Shown: positions 11,640 to 24,290 of the stretch, piece by piece
Layout: every line of letters starts with the position of its first letter
Numbering within the stretch: position 1 is the first letter of the stretch
DNA from: Suillus spraguei
Taxonomy: Eukaryota; Basidiomycota; Agaricomycetes; Boletales; Suillaceae
Length of the DNA stretch: 64,000 nt
Assembly: GCA_016800925.1 (NCBI GenBank)
Contig: JABCPU010000342.1
Location: 1-64,000 of the forward strand
Direction of reading: 5' to 3'
Made by a program: the position numbers and the translations under genes
The notes under the pieces: generated by a model
The model's database searches: none
Told to the model about the DNA's origin: nothing
Seen by the model: the letters and a program-made list of their open reading frames with translations, nothing else

Positions 11640-12125
11640 GGACCATGGGCCGAGGTTATGTATATCCTCGATGTTGACGGATGGGCCGGGGGGAAAATTA
11701 TTTCCGATGGAGACGGGTGGGCCGGGAGACTTGTATTTGTGGGAGAGACGGGTGGGCCGAGGGAAACATGATTTCTGATGTTGACGGATGGGCCAGGGGG
11801 ATATCATCCCCGACAGAGATGGGTGGGCCCATCTGGGTAGTATGTAGAGTAGGATATTATAGACAGCTGGGCTGAAGAGAGATGCAAGGCAAATATTATT
11901 GCATAGACGGGTGGGCCGAGGTGAGAGAATATTACATATACGGGTGGGCCGAGGGGAGAGAATATTACATATACAGGTAGGCCGACATGGGGTGTATTAC
12001 ATAGACGGGTGGGCTGAGGGTGCAGTAAAATATTTATTGCATAGACGGGTGGGCCGACGTGGGGGAATTTTACATAGACGGGTGGGCCAAGGTAAAATAT
12101 ATTACATATACGGGTGGGCCTAGAT
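11640..12125 (+). repeat. E1 left subterminal GACGGGTGGGCCGAG array
   Basis: About a dozen irregularly spaced units, each with a core near ACGGGTGGGCCGAGG followed by an AT-rich spacer such as GAGAATATTACATATAC. Reversed copies form the right end of E2 (about 40660-41160), and related units lie at 19225-19600 and 23280-23690. Clustered short subterminal motifs of this sort are typical transposase-binding regions of large DNA transposons. Confidence 0.65.
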
Positions 12126-12280
12126 ATGTATCATAAAGACGTACAGCTGATGTAGCCACCAGAGAATCAAACACATAGGATACATGCACCCTATGAGTGC
12201 ATATACCTACCATCGACCACCAAAATCTAAACCCTGAAGCACGAAAACCTGAATTCATCATGTCTGACATTCATCGATAA
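12126..12280. other. Unique segment shared by E1 and E2 left-type ends
   Basis: Non-repetitive stretch (for example CATAGGATACATGCACCC) present almost unchanged in inverse orientation at about 40500-40660. It helps to show that E1 and E2 share a left-type end rather than just similar arrays. Confidence 0.6.
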
Positions 12281-14990
12281 TTGAGGTGCCGGGTGCCGGG
12301 TGCCAAGTCCCGAATCCAGGAACTCGAAACTGGAGATTCAAACTAGAGATTTCCTGAATTCCGGATACCCGGACACCTGAAACACAACACACAAGGTGAA
12401 AGATTTAAAGTCCATGTGTGGAGTCATCTAGTGCCGAGTGCCGGGTGCGGGTGCAGAGTACCAAAACTAGAAACTAGAAACTCGAGATTCAAGACAAAAC
12501 AGACATCTACCAAAAATGTGTGGATCAAAGTTTTGTTGTTGCCTGACATGTGTCTGAGTCCCGAGGACCAGACCCCGAAATTGTAGACTACCAGATTTCG
12601 GGATTCGGGGTTTGGCACTCGAGATTCAAGATTTGAGATGAAAAAGATATCTACCAAAAATGTGTGGATCAAAGTCATTTTATTGCCTAACATTGTTTTT
12701 GGTCTCAAGTGCAAAAGCCCGAGTACCGAACTGCGAACCCCTAAATAGTAGACTACCAGATTTCGGAGTTCGGAGTTCGGCACTTAGAATGTGTGGATCA
12801 ATAGGTGTCTATTGCCTCACATTGTTCTGAGTCCCGAGTCCTGAGTCCCGAGTGCTGGGTGCCGGGGTTCAGGGTTCAGCACTGACAATATGTTGCTCAA
12901 GATCTTTCACATTATGAGTACCAAGTCCCGAGTGCCGGGTGCCGGAGTTCGGGGTTTGGCACATAAAATATGTGGATTGAGGTCTTTCACATTGTTTTGA
13001 CTGCCGAACCCCGAGCTCCGGCACTCGGGGTTCGGCACTCAACATGTGTAAATCAATATCATGGTATTGCCTCACATTGTGCTAACTCCCAGGTGCCGGA
13101 GCTCGGGGTTCGGCACTCAACATGTGTAAATCAATATCTTTGTATTGCCTCACATAGTTGTAACTCACAGGTGGCGGGGTTTGGGGTTTGGTGTTAAAAT
13201 ATGTGGATCAATATCATTCACATTGTTATGAGTACCAAGTCCCGAGTCCCGATTGCCGGGTGCCGGAGTTCGGGGTTCGGCACATAAAATATGTGGATTG
13301 AGGTCTTTCACATTGTTTTGAGTGCCGAACCCCGAGCTCCGGCACCCGGGAGTTAGCACAATGTGAGGCAATACCATGATATTGATTTACACATGTTGAG
13401 TGCCGAACCCCGAGCTCCGGCACCCGGGAATTAGCACAATGTGAGGCAATACCATGATATTGATTTACACATGTTGAGTGCCGAACCCCGAGTGCCGGAG
13501 CTCAGGGTTCGGCAGTCAAAACAATGTGAAAGACCTCAATCCACATATTTTAGGAGCTCGGGGTTCGGCACTCAACATGTGTAAATCAATATTATGGTAT
13601 TGCCTCACATTGTGCTAACTCCCGGGTGCCGGAGCTCGGAAGTCCTGAGTCCCGAGTGCCGGAGTTCGGGGTTCGGCACATAAAATATGTGGATTGAGGT
13701 CTTTCACATTGTTTTGACTGCCGAACCCCGAGCGCCGGCACTCGGGACTCGGGACTTCCGAGCTCCGGCACCCGGGAGTTAGCACAATGTGAGGCAATAC
13801 CATAATATTGATTTACACATGTTGAGTGCCGAACCCCGAGTGCCGGAGCTCGGGGTTCGGCAGTCAAAACAATGTGAAAGACCTCGATCCACATATTTTA
13901 TGTGCCGAACCCCGAACTCCGGCACTCGGGACTCAGCACTCGGGGATCGGCACTCAACTTGTGTAAATCAATATCATGGTATTGCCTCACATTGTGCTAA
14001 CTCCCGGGTGCTGGAGCTTGGAAGTCCCGAGTGCCGGAGTTCGGGGTTCGGCACATAAAATATGTGGATTGAGGTCTTTCACATTGTTTTGACTGCCGAA
14101 CCCCGAGCTCCGGCACTTGGGGTTCGGCACTCAACATGTGTAAATCAATATCATGGTATTGCCTCACATTGTGCTAACTCCCAGGTGCCGGAGTGCGGGG
14201 TTCAGCACTCAACATGTGTAAATCAATATCTTTGTATTGCCTCACATGGTAACCCGGCACTCAGTGATCGTAATTCGGGACTCAACTTTGTATTGCCTCA
14301 CATGGTTCTAACTCATGGGTGGCGGTGTTCGGGGTTCGGTGTTAAAATATGTGGATCGATATCTGTCTCATTGTTATGAGTATCAAGTCCCGAGTCCCGA
14401 GTGTCGGGTGCCGGAGTTCGGGGTTCGGCATTCAACATGTGTACATCAATATCTTTGTATTGACTCACATTGTTCTCACTCCCAGGTGCTGGGGTTCGGG
14501 GTTGGGTGGTTAAATATGTGCCGGAGTTTGGGGTTCGGCACTCAACATGTGTAAATCAATATCTTTGGATTGCCTCACATTGTTCTAACTCCCAGGTGCT
14601 GGGGTTCGGGGTTCGGTGTTAAAATATGTGGATCAATATCTCTCACATTGTTATGAGGGCTGAGTCCCGATTCCCGACTGCCGGGTGCCGGAGTTCAGGG
14701 TTTGGTGTCTAAATATGTGCATTGATATCTTTCACATTGTTATGAGTCCCAAGGCCCGAGTCCTGAGTGCCAGGTGCCGGGGTTCAGGGTTCGGCACTCA
14801 AAATGTGTGAATCAATGTGAGGCAATAAAAAGACTTTGACCCACACATTTTTAGTGCTGAACCCCGAACTCTGACATCTGGTAGTCCACAATTTCGAGGT
14901 TTGGCACTCGTGATTCTGCACTCGGGACTCAGAAAAATGTGAGACAATAAAAGGAATTTGATCCACACATTTAAAACTTGAAACTCACAA
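12281..14990. repeat. E1 satellite-like array (GTGCCGAACCCCGA...CACATGTTG units)
   Basis: Dense tandem and inverted units of roughly 75-90 bp containing GTGCCG...CGGCAC hairpin halves and CACAATGTGAGGCAAT / TCAATATCATGGTATTG blocks. Orientation flips several times (about 13500 and 13850). Related to 38230-40340 and more distantly to 25840-27620. Open frames across it are by-products of the repeat period and are not genes. Confidence 0.8.
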
Positions 14991-16110
14991 AATGTATATC
15001 ATGTAAATTTTCTATTTCCTTACACAGTTCACCAATTGTCAAGTAACAAGACCTGAGACCCAAATCCTGAATTCCTGGCAATGTATGAAGTGCTGAGTGC
15101 TGAGTGCTGAGTGCTGAGTGCCGAAGCCCGAGACCCAAAACTTGAAATTTCAAAACTCGCAAACATCTGTATCATGTACAATTTCTATTTCCTTACACAG
15201 TTCACCGAGTGTTGAGTACCAAGACCTGAGACCCAAATCCCAAATTTAGGGTTGGCAGGCTAGCTGTGGAGGTCTGGAGGTCCGGAAATATGGAGATCAG
15301 GGCCAGAGATCATAGTGGAGATGGGGTGTGAAATACGGTATGTGACAGAAACTTGCAAAAATGTATATCATGTAAAATTAGTATTCCCTAGGCCGGACCT
15401 TTGACCCTTTGTTATATTATACTTTCCGAACTTTGTCCGAACTCCAGTCTTTATCTCTGTTCACCTCCAGCTCTACCTTTGGTAGTCTTCCTCTGTTTGT
15501 TTCTACTCTGGACTTCATCCGTAGTAGCCTGTACCTTCCTTACATAATCTCCGGACCTACTCCTCCATAGTAGGGCAATACTTCCCCCCAAATCCACAGA
15601 GCTCCGCTCCTCCATTTCTCCACTCCTCCACTCCTCCATTTCTGCATTCCTCCACTCCTCATCCTCTGGACCTCCTATCTCCGGACCTCTTGTCCTGTCC
15701 TATCCTATCCTTGACCTCCTGTGGATCATATTTCCCCCTGGAGCCTTGCTCCAATCCTGCCCTAGACTTCATCCAGTGGTCTTCCCTTCACCCATTCTAC
15801 TTGGGACTTGTCCCAGTAGTCTTACCTCTATCTCCGCCTACCTGCGGCATAGTTTTCTACACTTCTCCAGAAGTTTATTGGCGCTCTATGGAGCAATCCA
15901 GCCAAAGAGTTCCTCCAAGGTTCTCCCTCGGACTTCACAAGAACTCCTCTTTGGACTTCATATGAAATTAGGGGCATGTACTCAGGCAAGGGGCACAGCC
16001 CACAAGCTGAGGCCAAGCCCCCATGAATTAGTATGACCCTCCAGTATGACCCCATGCAAAGCTGGAACTTCTGAATTGCCTCTGGTTTTGCATGGCCATA
16101 ACAGTTTTGA
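14991..16110. repeat. E1 interior: minisatellite start and left arm of fold-back
   Basis: 14991-15240 holds two diverged units of the 172-bp family (CTTACACAGTTCACC). From about 15400 to 16110 the sequence is the reverse complement, with divergence, of 18510-19050 (for example GCCTCTGGTTTTGCATGGCC at 16079 against GGCCATGCAAAACCAGAGGC at 18512). Pyrimidine-rich CTCCACTCCTCCA repeats lie near 15600. No gene seen. Confidence 0.6.
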
Positions 16111-16860
16111 GTTTCGGCACTCAGCACTCAGTGATTCAATAATTTGCTTCTGGCAGAGGTAACATTCATTGAAAAAATTTGTATATACATCAATTACTAT
16201 GCAATTATGCCAACCTCCTCACAAGACCCTTTAACCTTCACCTCAACATCCAAGAACAAAAACATAGAAAGTCGCATTTCTCACACTTTTGATGTTTTCA
16301 GTATCTTACTCTTGCATAAATAATACAGCCTCTTCATATATCATTATAATACCATATATACTTGCTTTGTATGACAAGGATCAGCTTAAAATAGGCCGGA
16401 GTTTTGAACTAGTGTGAATGCTTACTATTTCTACTGATAAGGAGCCCATACTTTCAAAACATCAAAGTTTATTAATCAGACACCTGGAGTAGATTTAAAA
16501 TACATTCACTATGATATATCTAAATTTATAAAACCATCCAACAAGAATTGAGTGCTGAGGAAGTGAAATAGATAAGAAATTGACTGTGGGAAAGTTCAAA
16601 GTCCCAAAATATCGAAAATGGTCAGTTGGGCAGTTGTAGGACTTTGACGCTGGGTCAACTGAGATATACACCACATCCCTTCCACCACCCTCCAACCTCA
16701 GGGCAATATGCAGTATAGGTTCCTTTAGTAGTCTAACATGTATCTTACATATTTTGAATGAAATATTTAAACTGTACCATATATAAATGTGACTTTGTGT
16801 AAAAAGATGTCAATTGTCACTTTTCACACATATGTCATTTTACTTATCATTCAGTCAGTC
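16111..16860. other. AT-rich non-coding spacer in E1
   Basis: AT-rich, no repeat structure and no convincing open frame; nothing else supportable. Confidence 0.5.
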
Positions 16861-18330
16861 CCGATTCGGGTCTCAGTTCTTGGTACTTGACACTCGGTGA
16901 ACTGTATAAGGAAATAGAAAATTTACATCTTAGACATCTTTGCGAGTTTCAAGTTTCAAGTTGTAAGTTTCGGAGTTCGGGGGTTGTGTTCCAGCACTCG
17001 GCACTTGTTACACTGCCAGGAATTCGGGATTTGGGTCCCGGGTCTTGGTACTTGACACTCAGTGAACTGTGTAAGGAAATAGCAATTTTACATGATACAG
17101 ATTTTTGCAAGTTTCAATTTTGAAGTTTGAAGTGTGAAGTTTCGGGGTTCGGGGGTCAAGTTCTGGCACTCGGCACTTGTTACACTGCCAGGAATTCGGG
17201 ATTCGGGTCCCGGGTCTTGGTACTTGACACTCGGTGAACTGTGTAAGGAAATAGAAATTTTACATGATACAGATTTTTGCAAGTTTCAATTTTGAAGTTT
17301 GAAGTGTGAAGTTTCGGGATTCGGGGGTCAAGTTCCGGCACTCGGCACTTGTTACACTGCCAGGAATTCGGGAATCAGGTCCCGGGTCTTGGTACTTGAC
17401 ACTCGGTGAACTTTGCAAGGAAATAGAAATTTTACATGATACAGATTTTTGCAAGTTTCAATTTTGAAGTTTGAAGTGTGAAGTTTCGGGATTCGGGGGT
17501 CAGGTTCCGGCACTTGGCACTTGTTACACTGCCAGGAATTCGGGAATCAGGTCCCGGGTCTTGGTACTTGACACTCGGTGAACTTTGCAAGGAAATAGAA
17601 ATTTTACATGATACAGATTTTTGCAAGTTTCAATTTTGAAGTTTGAAGTGTGAAGTTTCGGGATTCGGGGGTCAAGTTCCGGCACTTGGCACTTGTTACA
17701 CTGCCAGGAATTCGGGATTCGGGTCCTGGGTCTTGGTACTTGACACTCGGTGAACTTTGCAAGGAAATAGAAATTTTACATGATACAGATTTTTGCAAGT
17801 TTCAATTTTGAAGTTTGAAGTGTGAAGTTTCGGGATTCGGGGGTCAAGTTCCGGCACTTGGCACTTGTTACACTGCCAGGAATTCGGGATTCGGGTCCCA
17901 GGTCTTGGTACTTGACACTCGGTGAACTGTGTAAGGAAATAGACATTTTACATGATACACATTTTTGTGAGTTCCAAGTTCCAAGTTTTAAGTTTCGAGG
18001 TTCTGGGTTCGGGTTCCGGCACTTGGCACTTGTTACATTGCCAAGGATTCATGATTTGGGTCCCGGGTCTTGGTACTTGACACTCGGTGAACTGTGTAAG
18101 GAAATAGACATTTTACATGATACACATTTTTGTGAGTTCCAAGTTCCAAGTTTTAAGTTTCGAGGTTCTGGGTTCGGGTTCCGGCACTTGGCACTTGTTA
18201 CATTGCCAAGGATTCATGATTTGGGTCCTGGGTCTTGGTACTTGACACTCGGTGAACTGTGTGAGGAAATAGGCATTTTACATGATATACATTTTTGCAA
18301 GTTTCAAGTTTTGAGTTTTGAGTTTCAGCT
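16861..18330 (+). repeat. 172-bp minisatellite, about nine units
   Basis: The word TACTTGACACTCGGTGAACT (one unit reads CAGTGA) recurs at 16883, 17049, 17221, 17393, 17565, 17737, 17909, 18074 and 18239: spacings 166, 172 five times, then 165. The central units are nearly identical, the flanking ones diverged, which is the usual sign of unequal exchange. Short open frames repeat every unit and are not genes. Confidence 0.9.
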
Positions 18331-19190
18331 TTTTATTGCCTCACATTTTTCTGAGTCCCAAGTGCCAAATCCTGAGTGCCGAACCCCAGTAGTCCACAAT
18401 TTCAGGGTTCAGCACTTGGGATTCAGCACTCAGGACTCAGACAAATGTCAGGCAATCAAAAGATTTGATTCACACATTTTTGGTAGATATCTTTTTTGTC
18501 TCGAATCTGTTACGGCCATGCAAAACCAGAGGCTACTCAGATGTTCCAGCTTTGCATGGGGTCTCACTGGAGTGTCATAACTAAATCATAAGGGCTTGGC
18601 CTCCGCTCGTGCACTGTGCCCCTTATACAAGTATGTGCCCCTAATTTTGCATGAAGTCTGAGGGGGAGTTCCAGTGAAGTCCAGAGGGGAACTCCGGAGG
18701 AACTCTAGGGCTAGACTGCTCAATAGTGCGCCGACGGACTACTGGAGGATCATGGCAACCACGCAGGAACTATTTCCGGAGGACAGGAAATACAGGTAAG
18801 ACTACTGGGTTAAGTCCCAAGTAGAATGGAATGGAGGATGGACTGCCAGACAAAGTCCAGGGCAAGATAGGAGGGAAGCTCCAGGGGGAAAGATGATCCA
18901 CAGGATGTCAAGGGTGGGGTAGGACAGGTCCGGAGGTCCGGAGATAGGAGGTCTGGAGATAGGAGGTCTGGAAAGGGAGGAGTGGAGGAGTGTAGGAGTG
19001 GAGGACCAGAGAAGTGAAGCTCCATGGATCCAAGGGGAAGTATTTAGGACATTGATGAGGATCGGAAGTCTCAGATGTCAGAGGAGGGAAAGTCCGGACA
19101 TAGTGGTGGGTGAGCTGTGCTCAGGGTGGGCTAGGATATGCATAGGGTTAGCAAGCTAGCTGCAGAGGTCTGAAGGTCCAGTCAGATGAT
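18331..19190. repeat. Right arm of E1 fold-back and G/A-rich repeats
   Basis: About 18510-19050 is the inverse of 15400-16110. It also contains GGAGGTCCGGAGATAGGAGG-type short repeats (18930-18990). A same-orientation block GCTAGCTG(C/T)(A/G)GAGGTCTG at about 15253 and 19152 brackets the fold-back. No gene seen. Confidence 0.6.
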
Positions 19191-19648
19191 ATACAACTAC
19201 CTCAGCTCCGCCATGTCTACAATTATCATACACATGGGCCCACCCGTCTATATTTTATACCACCCTCGGCCCACCCGTCTAATACAATATTTTATATAAC
19301 ACTCTCGGCCCAACCGTCTAATATGTGTCTGGGCCCACCCGTGTATGTGATAACAAGTACCCTTCACATACCTGTCTACCTGATACACATCTACCTTGGT
19401 ACACCCATCTACATAATATCTAACTACCTCGGCCCATCCGTCTACCAGATATTCATATACATCGGCCCACTCATCTACTCTACATATTCCTTGCATGGGC
19501 CCACCCGCCGTCATCGGGAATAATATTCCTCCCGGCCCATCTGTCATCAACGAGGATATTTCTACCATGGGCCCATGGTCCGCTGGCCCGTATCATACGG
19601 GATATTATGCATGTCCGCTCACTCGTATAATACGGAGATAGTTCACTG
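19191..19648 (-). repeat. E1 right-type end with CGGCCCACCCGTC units
   Basis: Inverse copy of 23206-23720 at high similarity. Contains about ten CGGCCCA(C/T)CCGTC-like units and finishes with the terminal ...CGTATAATACGGAGATAGTTCACTG. Immediately after the end the flank reads TAATATGT. Confidence 0.75.
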
Positions 19649-20410
19649 TAATATGTGGCTACTTACACATTCATTACTTAGTACTGACTACTACTGCAGC
19701 TTACCTATTGCTGCACTGCTTGATGTCACATGCCACATGATCCAATGCTTCACAAAAACACTAGAAACTGACACATCCATCTGGCTGAGCTGCCAGAAAA
19801 CGACCTGTTGAAGAAAATTCAAGCATTCATATACAGATCACTACATAATACATACTGCATAGGACACTACTGGCTAAAACCTGTCACTGCTTTTAAACCT
19901 TCTGCAAAGCAATTCAGGACCACAGCCTTGAGTGGAGGCAATTTGACATGGCAAAGAATAGCTTCCTGCTGTACATCAACAAGTTGAACTGGCCAGAGAA
20001 GCACCAATGCGCCCTCACCATGTTCTTTATGAACATCATCTCTCACCCGCAACACTGTAAACATGCAACCTAACCTGGGCTGTAGATAAACTACCTCCTA
20101 AGTTAGTATGTGTGGTCTTGCACTCCATCTAGTCTGCTTCACTTGCAAAACAAGAGTGTTTGACCCTAAAGGGGGATGCCTGTTAGTATGGTCAAGTTTG
20201 AGTCAAACCAATGTGCAAATATAGTGTCGTAGTCAGCGGTAAGTTACCGTGGTCAGTGGTGATGCCGCTGGAACTAGCATCATTGGTAGCAGTACTAGTG
20301 TCGTAGAGATAAAGCCTGTAGATGTAGCGTCGAGCGAGCAGTGATGAGCGATGATATCTGCGGTAGCAGTAAGGTTGTGAGCGGTGCAAAGAAACAGTAA
20401 AGAAGTCCGC

Positions 20411-21917
20411 TGTGACAGACAAACTCATGCTGGGCTTGAAACGGCACATTTTTATATAGGTGTCAACTGTTATGAACTGGGGTGGTGTCACCAGCGACAG
20501 TGAAAAGACACAGACGGTTGGCTGGGAAGTTCTACAATGTCCAGAAGAGGACAAGGTAAAAGTACAAGGAACGCGTCCCGAGTACTATCAAGGGTTCAGC
20601 CTCAAAGACAGGTCTGAGAGGTTCTACAAGAATAGGGACTAAGGCTAAGGAGTGCTTAGACTTAGAGACGATTCAAGACGACTAAAGATTGGAGATCTTT
20701 AGTGAAGAGGAATCCAGGTAAAACCCAGTAAGATTAAAGTAAGGAATCTACTACAAGTACACTGTGATTATATAGGTATATATGTGCGCACAGACCAGGT
20801 AACCGTGAGAGTATAATTGCATATCCTAATAAGGAAGGCACATATCATACAAGCGTGTTGAAACGCATAGGTCAGAGATAGGGATGCGTGTTTAACATAC
20901 ATGTATGTTTAACTGGCTGAGTCTTGAGAATGGAGTCATGGGGAGTCAGGATATCACATGATCTGACATAATGGTCAAATCGTGCAGTCATATGATATCT
21001 GATGGAAGTGGAAGTGTCCGAGCAGTAGGCTCCGTATTACGTGATACCCAAGAGATGAAAGGGAAAATGTGAATAGGGGCACATACGACTGTAACATCAA
21101 CCGGTAATCATTATCCTTACCCTTCGGCTTCACCGTCCTATGTCGTACCATTTTACCATGTGTTACCCCAATCTAACGGTATCATTCTGCACTCCAGAAG
21201 CCTCATTGCAGCTTAGTGGCTGTACTACGGCAACTTTCCCGTGAAGCGGTGATCTTTGGCACTCTCCGCAAACTCATTTGGTATCCTCAAGCAAGATTTA
21301 CCGTCCGTCCAATGTCCATCCAGTCTTGCCGGTACATGATGTTTTGTAAACTGAAGTGCAGTCTTATTACATGCCTGCTGCATGTTTATCCTATCCCTTC
21401 CATCTCCATAGCTATTCTTTCATATAAAATTCCTAGGTACCTGTACTCATTCCTTACTTCCCTCCTATAGTACACATGGTACTTAGGAATAGTCACCACC
21501 ACTGTCTCTAAGAATTGCTTTACTGCTGCATGCACTACCATTCTTTACCGCTTTCCCATGCTTCACTGCTATACTACTGCTTGTTTTACTGCAGAAGTTC
21601 CCACGCTTACCACTGTTTTATCGCTTGTACTACCGCAGTTTTACTGTTCACGCTACCACTTGCCTACTGCATTCCCACGCTTACCGCTAGTTTTACCACT
21701 AGTTTCCCACAGACCAGAGGTCACCGCTAGCATCTCACTACCTCCGACAGCATTCTCGCACCTCAGGTTAGGCATTATTGAACTATACTAACTTAGCATT
21801 CCCTTTAGGGTCAAACACTCATGCTTTGCAAGTGAAGCAGACTAGACGGAGTGCAAGACTTGCATACTAGTTTAGGCCATGGTTTATCTACAGCCCAGGC
21901 TAGATTGTATCTTTACA
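20411..21917 (+). repeat. TG...CA repeat subfamily 1, nested in subfamily 2
   Basis: Starts TGTGACAGACAAACTCATGC and ends GATTGTATCTTTACA. The subfamily 2 sequence continues on both sides. Flanking 4-mers are CCGC and CTGC. It is itself interrupted by the gypsy LTR at 20468-21096. Confidence 0.8.
20468..21096 (-). repeat. gypsy solo LTR, 629 bp, with 5-bp target duplication
   Basis: Reverse orientation: TGTTATGAACTGGGG at left, CACATACGACTGTAACA at right. The flanks are TCAAC on both sides (20463-20467 and 21097-21101), a perfect 5-bp duplication. This is the innermost and youngest layer of the nest and is the same LTR family as 6600-7075. Confidence 0.95.
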
Positions 21918-23205
21918 CTGCGGTACTTTCTGCGGTAAAGCAGTGGCGAGCATGAAGTCCAGTCAAAATAGGGGTCAAGGATCTAGTGGTATGCCAGCAG
22001 TAACAGTGAACGAGTGAAATAAATTAATGAGTGGTAAAGAACTTTAAAGACTAAGTCTACTATTATGTAGATCCAGAGCTAGACACTAATCCTGACCTAT
22101 AGTATGTGCAATGGGGTACAAATCAGGTACTGAATCATGTGGGGTATGTGGTGCTTATATCCTAAATTGTATGTACTCAGAATGTGTTAGGCAAAATCAG
22201 TAGTGCTCAAGTAAAGTAACCACTGTATGTAAACGTAGCATGAGGTGGCTGTGGCACGAGGCACGAGGCAACATGTAATAAGGCTTGCCATGGAATCAGT
22301 GATAATGAACATAAAACAAGCTATGCACCAAATGGAGCTATGTGGATGTGGCAAGGACATAGAAGGACATTGGTATGTGGAATGTGGTGCAGCAGTTGGT
22401 ATGGTGTGTGGTAAGCGTGGGATGCCGCCGGCGATGCTAAAGTGATAAGACGGCCTTTGGACTCGTGGAGATTCCTATAGATGTGAGATGTGCGCCAAAA
22501 GATATAGTTTTAAGGCCAGCGCCAATATGTTCGTTACAACGCGCTGAATTATTCAGTGAATGAGCCTTACTTCTCTATGCTGCCTGCATCCAGCAAGACT
22601 GGCATGACACCCTTACCCTTGACAACACCTTCAACATTGACATCTTCAACACTATGTTACTCAAGAACCTAGTGGAAGAAGTGTGGAACAAGACTCACCT
22701 CAAGAGCCTGACAGAGGTTCATTTCCCATTCCCTCAAATAACATCGACAAATGCTAACCATCTTATGTTTCTTTCCATATCTACTGCTACCATCCCCGCT
22801 TATGTCCTCACTCTTGCTTCTGCTACCACTACTGCTTCCTGCTTCCTGTCCAATGCTCTTGCACATGCTCCCACACTGCCTCCCATTTTCCTGCACTGGC
22901 TCATGGTTTTAATAACCTGAACTGTCCACTGCCTAGCTCCAGTCAGCCCTATCATTGAGCCAACAGCCCTGCAAATCCCAAAACCCTTCCCAATGCAACA
23001 TGCCTTGAATCACATCCTGCCCAATGCAGTCCCATTCTCGTTCACTGATGCACAACCCTTCCAGGCACTTACCCCCCTGTACTTTGTCACCCAACCGTCA
23101 GCACTCTAACCAAGACTCCAAACAAACCACTCAAGACAGACGGTCTTTTCAGAATGGCACAGTACCATCTGGCCACCATGCCTGTGCCTTATGCCTCACA
23201 TATTA

Positions 23206-23720
23206 CAGTGAACTATCTCCGTATTATACGAGTGAACGGATGTGCATAATATCCCGTATGATATGGGCCAGCGGACCATGGGCCCATGGTAGAAATATCC
23301 TCGTTGATGACGGATGGGCCGGGAGGAATATTATTCCCGATGACAGCGGGTGGGCCCATGCAAGGAATATGTAGAGTAGATGAGTGGGCCGATGTACATG
23401 AATATCCGGTAGACGGATGGGCCGAGGTAGTTGGATATCATGTAGATGGGTGTATCAAGGTAGATGTGTATCAAATAGACAGGTATGTGAAGGGTACTTA
23501 TTATCACATACACAGGTGGGCCCAGACACATATGAAATTAGACGGGTATTAGACGGGTGAGCCGAGAGTGTTATATAAATATTTATTAGACGGGTGGGCC
23601 GAGGGTGTTGTACAGTATATTATATTAGATGGGTGGGCCGAGGGTGGTATAAAATATAGACAGGTGGGCCCATGTGTATGATAATGGTAGACATGACGGA
23701 GCTGAGGGAGTTGCATATCA
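23206..23720 (+). repeat. E2 right-type end with subterminal GACGGGTGGGCC array
   Basis: Terminal CAGTGAACTATCTCCGTATT followed by units such as GACGGATGGGCCGGGAGG and GACGGGTGGGCCGAGGGTG every 40-60 bp. It is the inverse of 19191-19648. Confidence 0.75.
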
Positions 23721-24290
23721 TCTGAATCAGAGGAGGTAATAAATCACAGTTACTGAGTTCCCGGAGCAGCAGGTGCTGTCTTGACATGGCCTTTTATGGC
23801 GCTTAGGTTGTCTGGTAGAATGTGGAAACTGGGGTGCGAGGCTTGTGTTGCCCTACAAGACACCCAGCTCCAACCCCGAAAATCAGATGAAGCATACCAA
23901 GTTCCGAGACCTGGGTCTCGACACATAATTCAGTCAATATGAGACACCCAGTTCCGACCCCCGAAATTTGAGTGAAGCATACCAAGTTCTGGGAGCAGCA
24001 AGTGATGTCTTGAAATGGCCTTTATGGCGTTTAGGTTGTCTTGTAGAATGTGGAAAGCAGGGTGCGAGGCTTGTGTTGCCCTACAAGACACCCAGTTACG
24101 ACCCCCGAAAATCAGATGAAGCTTACCAAGTTCCTAGTTCCGAGTTCCGAGACCTGGGTCTCTGCTTGACATGGCCTTTTATGGCGCTTATGTTGTCTTG
24201 TAGAATGTGGACACCAGGGTGCAAAAGTGGTTGCCCTATGAGATGCCAAGTTCTGAACCCGGGTCTCGACAAATGAATATTAGATATCCA
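23721..24290 (+). repeat. Tandem repeat of GACATGGCCTTTTATGGCG... units
   Basis: Three to four imperfect copies of a block that holds GGCCTTTTATGGCGCTTA, TTGTCTTGTAGAATGTGGA, ACAAGACACCCAGTTCCGA and ACCAAGTTCCGAGACCTGGG. It lies between the element end and the dioxygenase gene; not seen elsewhere in the window. Confidence 0.7.

Larger units (their letters stand above)
11574..19648 (+). mobile_element. Element E1: gene-less ~8.1 kb DNA transposon related to E2
   Basis: Bounded by CAGTGACAAACTCCGTAC on the left and, on the opposite strand, CAGTGAACTATCTCCGTA on the right. Both ends then share TATACG, a conserved CATAATATCC and GGGCCAGCGGACCATGGGCC. The same left-type and right-type ends bound E2 in the opposite order (right-type 23206, left-type 41208). 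The interior holds subterminal arrays, minisatellites and a fold-back but no coding sequence I can support, so it looks like a large non-autonomous member. The superfamily is not certain; the KDZ gene in E2 is the best clue. Confidence 0.6.
20056..22538 (-). repeat. TG...CA repeat subfamily 2, interrupted by subfamily 1
   Basis: Subfamily 2 runs 20056-20410 and resumes 21918-22538; outer ends are TGTAAACATGCAACC and ATATGTTCGTTACA. Flanking 4-mers are ACAC and ACGC, a target duplication with one mismatch. It interrupts the gene at a ...SHPQH codon run. Confidence 0.8.
19657..23197 (+). pseudogene. Broken unrecognised basidiomycete gene, split by nested repeats
   Basis: Two coding-like pieces surround the nest at 20056-22538. 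Left piece: LKKIQAFIYR, then (after a likely intron) LEWRQFDMAKNSFLLYINKL and ALTMFFMNIISHPQH up to 20055. Right piece: CIQQDWHDTLTLDNTFNID and FNTMLLKNLVEEVW from about 22580, then a Pro/Thr-rich tail to about 23200. I have seen this pattern in uncharacterised, multi-copy basidiomycete proteins but know no function. Frame changes are present besides the insertion. It lies between the right-type ends of E1 and E2, so it may be former cargo or the local target. Confidence 0.45.

Noticed and set aside
17822..18580. 252-codon open frame in the 172-bp minisatellite
   Set aside because: It follows the tandem repeat, has no domain, and sister units give similar short frames on both strands.
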